A DNA stretch of 64,000 nt from Synechococcus elongatus PCC 11801. Its GTDB lineage: Bacteria > Cyanobacteriota > Cyanobacteriia > Synechococcales > Synechococcaceae. The position numbers and the translations under genes were made by a program. The DNA lies in the NCBI RefSeq assembly GCF_003846445.2, contig NZ_CP030139.2:868001-932000 (forward strand), read 5' to 3'. Below, in pieces: positions 62,001-64,000 of this stretch (position 1 is its first letter; each line of letters opens with the position of its first letter). The notes beneath the pieces were generated by a model, which saw nothing but the letters and a program-made list of their open reading frames with translations, was not told where the DNA came from and made no database searches.

Positions 62001-62739
62001 GGATCCTGATAAGGAAGAGGATTTTAGCCGCTATTTAGCAGATAGAATCACTTACAAGCTACCTTGGGGAATCAATGGTTTCCTAAGTATTTTGGCATTC
62101 AAATTAGGAAGAGAATATACTGATTTGCCAGTTATATGGCAGCATCTTCCATCCATGGTAAAGTTCGGCGTTAATAGTATCTTTAGTTGCTGGGCTAGCA
62201 GCCTCGGTATCACCTCAAGAAACTCAGCATTACAAATAGGCCAAGCATACTTATCTGAAAACCCTTTTCAAACTCTTGACTATAGTGACTTTGTTCGATG
62301 GTTTGTAAACTTACCCAATGACTATATTTTTAGTGAGATAAGTGTTTCGAATTTTGAGTATTCCAGTATGTTTAAGATTCGAAATGGAATCGTTTTTGGC
62401 AATGAAAGTCTGCAATGCTTGCGTGAAGAGATACAGGAAATTGAATCTCCAGTAAGAGAAATTTCATACGTGGATAGTCGGGTGACTGTAGCAGCAAAAG
62501 TAAGAGAAGGAGATGTCTTGGAACTGAATTTAGAACCTGATAATCCTTACGATCCCACTGCTGTTAGCGTTTCCTTTGACGGGGAACAAATTGGCTATGT
62601 ACAACGCGACAAGGCAATCATTATTTCAAGAGAACTGCAGCTTGGCAAGCAAGTAACGGCTCGTGCGACTCGGGTTAGATTTATTGATGATCAAGCTAAT
62701 CAAGATCCTTTAATAGATATGCAAATCATGATTGAGTGA
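59077..62739 (+). CDS. hamB: HamB, superfamily 2 helicase of Hachiman defence system, with C-terminal HIRAN-like domain
   Basis: A 1220-residue Ski2-like helicase. N-terminal helical region (1-315), then motif I MPTSAGKTF (about 326), Ia APYRALVNEV, Ib TTPEKVDML, motif II VDEGH (about 429), III FISAVMPE, IV VLVFCAQTRDA, V STNTLGQGVNLP and VI CGRAGRAGKE (about 745). A long C-terminal region follows, and the last 85 residues (about 1135-1220) read LEPDNPYDPTAVSV and GEQIGYVQRDKA, the HIRAN signature. The ATG at 59077 lies inside the end of hamA. HamB is thought to sense DNA damage or phage DNA and free HamA. Confidence 0.85.
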   Translation: MDKQTFLKNTSNSLRELNSDPIFRNNLYQVRTKAIQHEFLPGQSDTQFTFDFKRIWQYCDYLLSESILLLKENFDDKNYLLENIKTAAQSFEFLAKFANREERETLLINSAICYQISGYQANSFCISRLIEAEFLNQANIPQPGEIDSELTRFFRQAFINFLRREVRRMQEVSSLAIDRINGFQTTISQQIKHPDFSINDVFALTAHAFFHRSISDFSQFCLSGNLEIFEECKRKLQKSQCNFSKAGDSTFAVIVSELLAILDLFSERSTWININEYASNLLNDPIWRFYLRNLAQEKSIVEFWVSQLKAIQNHLLTSNDSFVVQMPTSAGKTFIAELAILASLTAGADTRCLYIAPYRALVNEVQSHLSNVLSKLGYRVSKLVGGFEFDTFQNFLLTQAHVLVTTPEKVDMLLRTKPDYFNEIGTIIVDEGHMIDEGISTLEDLPEGKTLLEELHEQETLGRGVLLEFLMTRLKAKIPQSRFIFISAVMPEVNSDDFVRWLCSSQQDALHIDPSERPSRQVIGKFEWRSENNGEIQYLNLPQLSTGRQPWVPSFIQRKQYYTGELTPTGRRERKSWPDINNKSQTSAMLAVRLAKTGPVLVFCAQTRDARDVLNNLVKTLKYLEASEELPTDDLRYEAEPNLASYHEAIEWLGEGHPLTQALHYRVGLHYGPLPDPVRQAIEEEFRDNRLRILVSTNTLGQGVNLPVKTVIIHSLERRWSESTNDGEPVIYSNSLRKRDFWNICGRAGRAGKETEGQVVFVKITSHDEELIREYQNQGNLEEVDSGLFKILQALVERRISQNDLIGYLDSHLLALLAEEAVDTQDEANISSFLDTSLVGVQANRKQVEKTPLASAMRTASAWILDQVEDEGLRKVFAATGLRVSSCQAIEANINQYFEEIRSELENIENVEYVENTRFRNSDFFIQVAFIACQSLPEMRLLHTIDYHGPEGDEFSLIRSWVNGAPIRELRNNLWDPDKEEDFSRYLADRITYKLPWGINGFLSILAFKLGREYTDLPVIWQHLPSMVKFGVNSIFSCWASSLGITSRNSALQIGQAYLSENPFQTLDYSDFVRWFVNLPNDYIFSEISVSNFEYSSMFKIRNGIVFGNESLQCLREEIQEIESPVREISYVDSRVTVAAKVREGDVLELNLEPDNPYDPTAVSVSFDGEQIGYVQRDKAIIISRELQLGKQVTARATRVRFIDDQANQDPLIDMQIMIE

Positions 62740-62791
62740 AAAAGGGCATTCCATCTCTCAGCAGTTACATGCTAGATAATCGGTGTGATAA
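62740..62791 (+). other. Short spacer between hamB and attC
   Basis: 52 bases after the hamB stop, no gene. Base composition changes from AT-rich to host-like within it. Confidence 0.5.
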
Positions 62792-62879
62792 CAGCTAACA
62801 CCGCGTTGGTGCGGACGGGAAAGAGGTTATTGGTAGATGTTCAATGTTGTCTGCCGCCGCACAACTACACAGTTAGCTG
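62792..62879 (+). other. attC recombination site
   Basis: An 88-base imperfect palindrome. Outer boxes CAGCTAAC (62792-62799) and GTTAGCTG (62872-62879) are perfectly complementary. After spacers of 5 and 6 bases come inner boxes GTTGGTGCGG (62805-62814) and CCGCACAAC (62857-62865), complementary except for one unpaired G, the extrahelical base expected in the L-double-prime box. The boxes deviate from RYYYAAC/GTTRRRY at one position each. The central part is an open terminal structure. Confidence 0.8.
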
Positions 62880-63022
62880 GCTCCGCAGAGAGCCTTTCCA
62901 CTTATCCTTTGAGGTTGTCGGTCAGCCCGAAAGCACCCTGCAACAACTCTGCCAATATGGCAACCGCTTAGTGCGGCAACATGCCCAAGACAATTTGGTG
63001 AGCCGTGGCCTTGCTGTCTAAC
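62872..63022 (+). pseudogene. Possible C-terminal gene fragment
   Basis: Beginning in the attC end, an open frame runs to a TAA at 63019-63021: WLRREPFHLSFEVVGQPEST, then QLCQYGNRLVRQHAQDN. Composition is host-like and protein-like, but the start lies inside the attC and no family is recognised. It may be the tail of a disrupted gene or of a lost cassette. Confidence 0.35.
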
Positions 63023-63036
63023 AGCATCCCAACCAA

Positions 63037-63071
63037 CAACAGTTCTTGGCAACACAAGCTAGGAACTGTTG
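63037..63071 (+). terminator. Hairpin CAACAGTTC/GAACTGTTG
   Basis: Perfect 9-bp arms at 63037-63045 and 63063-63071 with a 17-base loop. No T tract. It may be a terminator remnant or another degraded attC. Confidence 0.4.
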
Positions 63072-63132
63072 AATGACCTTCGGCGCTGGTGCGATCGGCC
63101 TGCAATTCGCAGTTATTCAATTCCTGAAAGAT

Positions 63133-63190
63133 GGAGCTAAGGGGGATTCGAACCCCTGGCCTTACGGGTGCGATCCGCGAAACCCAAGGC
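63133..63190 (-). other. 3' end of a tRNA- or tmRNA-like gene (fragment)
   Basis: On the minus strand AGGGGTTCGAATCCCCC is a textbook T arm, followed by TTAGCTCC, an acceptor-like 3' strand (AGCTCC is typical of tmRNA ends). Upstream I find no matching D arm, anticodon arm or 5' acceptor strand, and no CCA follows (it reads AT). Such 3' fragments are left where integrases insert into tRNA or tmRNA genes. Confidence 0.5.
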
Positions 63191-63348
63191 ATTGACGTTA
63201 ATCGGCAGGTGGCTTTCACGACTAATCGGAACAATCAATAACCATTGCCGCATTAACAGCAAGTTGCGAGCGGGCGGGCGATCGATGTCAGTTGAGTCTC
63301 TAACTGAATCAGAGTTTAGTTGGCTGCTCGGATCCGCCTTGGCCTGAA

Positions 63349-63438
63349 ATGACCGTCATGCGCTACCTAGAAGCTGAGCATCCGATCGAGTCGGTGGGCA
63401 AAAACCCGCGGGCTATGTTTAGCTGGCTGAAGAAGTAG
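63349..63438 (+). pseudogene. Duplicate 3' end of ilvC
   Basis: Codes for [20 protein letters not shown] and the final KK-stop, the ilvC C-terminus with changes (KDLR to KNPR, TATRR to TVMRY). The upstream 300 codons are absent: it begins after an unrelated sequence. It is the right copy of the direct repeat starting at 57257, and it stands 18 bases before the recombinase-like gene. Confidence 0.88.
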
Positions 63439-63455
63439 CCTACTGCCGGACGGTC

Positions 63456-64000
63456 GTGGCGATCGTCGCCTATTACGCTTTGAACCCGATTTGGGAAACG
63501 CTGGTCGCCCCCGAGACTTGGCCAGAGTCCCCCGATCGGGTTTTTTGCGACCTGTTGCCCGCCCCCGATCGCCCGCAATTACAACAGCTTTTGACTGAAT
63601 TGCAGCCGGGTGATCGCCTTTGGCTTCGGCAACTCCACGATCTGGGCGATCGCCTCGATGCCTTGTTGCCCGTCCTGCAGAACTGCCAAAAGCAGTCAGT
63701 GCAAGTGCAGATCCTTGGACTGGAAGAGCCGCTGCCACTCGATTCCGCTGCAGGACTCGACTTGCTGCCGCTCTGGGCCGAAGTACAGCGATCGCAGCAA
63801 CGCGATCGACTCAAAGCCGGACATGCCAAAAATCGTCTGCAAGCTCTACCGCCACCGGGACCGGCTCCCTTTGGCTACCGACGCGGCAAAGAGCGCTATG
63901 CGATTGATCGGGCAGCCGCAGCCTTGGTACGGGATGGAGTTGCACATTTCCTGATCTACGGTTCGCTGCGAGGAGCTGCTCGCTACGTAACGCAAAAACA
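63456..64000 (+). CDS. Serine-recombinase-like protein, apparently without catalytic Ser motif (partial)
   Basis: At least 181 residues, running off the right edge, from a GTG at 63456. LWLRQLHDLGDRLDALLPVL resembles the resolvase R-x-x-DLG helix, and PPPGPAPFGYRRGKERYAI with FLIYGSLRGAARYV matches the start of the Recombinase domain (PF07508-like). At the N-terminus, where recombinases read Y-x-R-V-S, this reads AYYALNP, so no nucleophilic Ser is seen. Cyanobacteria carry such vertically inherited recombinase-like genes; activity is doubtful. Its 5' end is duplicated, degraded, at 57380-57485. Confidence 0.72.
   Translation, partial: MAIVAYYALNPIWETLVAPETWPESPDRVFCDLLPAPDRPQLQQLLTELQPGDRLWLRQLHDLGDRLDALLPVLQNCQKQSVQVQILGLEEPLPLDSAAGLDLLPLWAEVQRSQQRDRLKAGHAKNRLQALPPPGPAPFGYRRGKERYAIDRAAAALVRDGVAHFLIYGSLRGAARYVTQK

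Larger units (their letters stand above)
58116..62872 (+). mobile_element. Integron-cassette-like unit carrying a Hachiman defence operon
   Basis: Bounded by GTTAGCTG at 58116 and the attC end at 62872; cleavage between G and T at both gives a unit of 4756 bases. It holds two overlapping genes (hamA, hamB), is much more AT-rich than the host and shows no GCGATCGC octamer that I could find. Gene direction is away from the integrase relic, as in integrons. Most cassettes carry one small gene, so this is large. Confidence 0.7.

Noticed and set aside
58209-62739. hamA-hamB as a type III restriction or BREX/DISARM system
   Set aside because: No methyltransferase, PglZ or PLD gene is present; a DUF1837-like nuclease plus a lone large helicase fits Hachiman best.
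63016-63074. GTCTAAC ... GTTGAAT, a second possible attC of 59 bases
   Set aside because: Both boxes fit the consensus alone but are not complementary enough to each other; the right one pairs instead with CAAC at 63037.

Overview
The window looks like the chromosome of a unicellular freshwater cyanobacterium of the Synechococcus elongatus type. The octamer GCGATCGC (HIP1) recurs through almost all of it, and it carries psbA, petC, petA, raf1, thf1 and the bicarbonate-transport gene cmpA. Genes are dense, lie on both strands and are mostly core housekeeping genes. I give the species as an inference and do not name a strain.

Layout. 1-4.8 kb: the 5' end of cmpA, then rpsD, yidD, a glutaredoxin-like gene, murE and a HIT gene. 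4.8-8 kb: a large PAS/GAF/GGDEF/EAL protein. 8.1-14.5 kb: an outer-membrane block on the minus strand (purC, bamA, lpxC, fabZ, lpxA, lpxB) that makes lipid A and assembles beta-barrels. 14.6-24.7 kb: a pterin synthase, hypotheticals, tRNA-Val(GAC), lipA, mnmA, membrane proteins and a potassium channel. 25-26.6 kb: petCA for cytochrome b6f. 26.6-49 kb: lgt, cobM, radC, tRNA-Val(CAC), hisH, rsmD, rsmB, an LCP protein, a sugar-type ABC ATPase, obg, purN, cobO, a CobW GTPase, ygfZ, purM, hemJ and others. 48.6-51.6 kb: raf1 with a newly spotted 58-codon zinc-ribbon gene, psbA coding D1 form II, and hinT. 51.7-57.4 kb: a ComM-like ATPase, thf1, clpP, a PHP phosphoesterase and ilvC.

The unusual part is 57.3-63.6 kb. 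It is flanked by two diverged direct copies of the end of ilvC plus the start of the next gene. Inside, on the minus strand, is a broken integrase of the integron (IntI) type fused to the tail of a MarR-type regulator. Diverging from it is an attI-like point ending in GTTAGCTG at 58116. Next comes an AT-rich two-gene unit that I read as a Hachiman antiphage system: hamA, a DUF1837 nuclease, and hamB, a large helicase with a C-terminal HIRAN-like domain. The unit ends in a well-formed attC hairpin at 62792-62879 whose last bases again read GTTAGCTG. The simplest reading is that the defence operon is one integron cassette of about 4.76 kb, stranded beside a dead integrase. The cassette has no HIP1 octamer that I can find, in contrast to everything around it.

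Other points of note are a cluster of four same-strand DnaA-box-like TCCACA motifs at 46.27-46.33 kb, a 14-bp perfect inverted repeat upstream of cmpA, a near-consensus promoter with a 5'-UTR hairpin for psbA, and a serine-recombinase-like gene at the right edge that seems to lack its catalytic serine motif.
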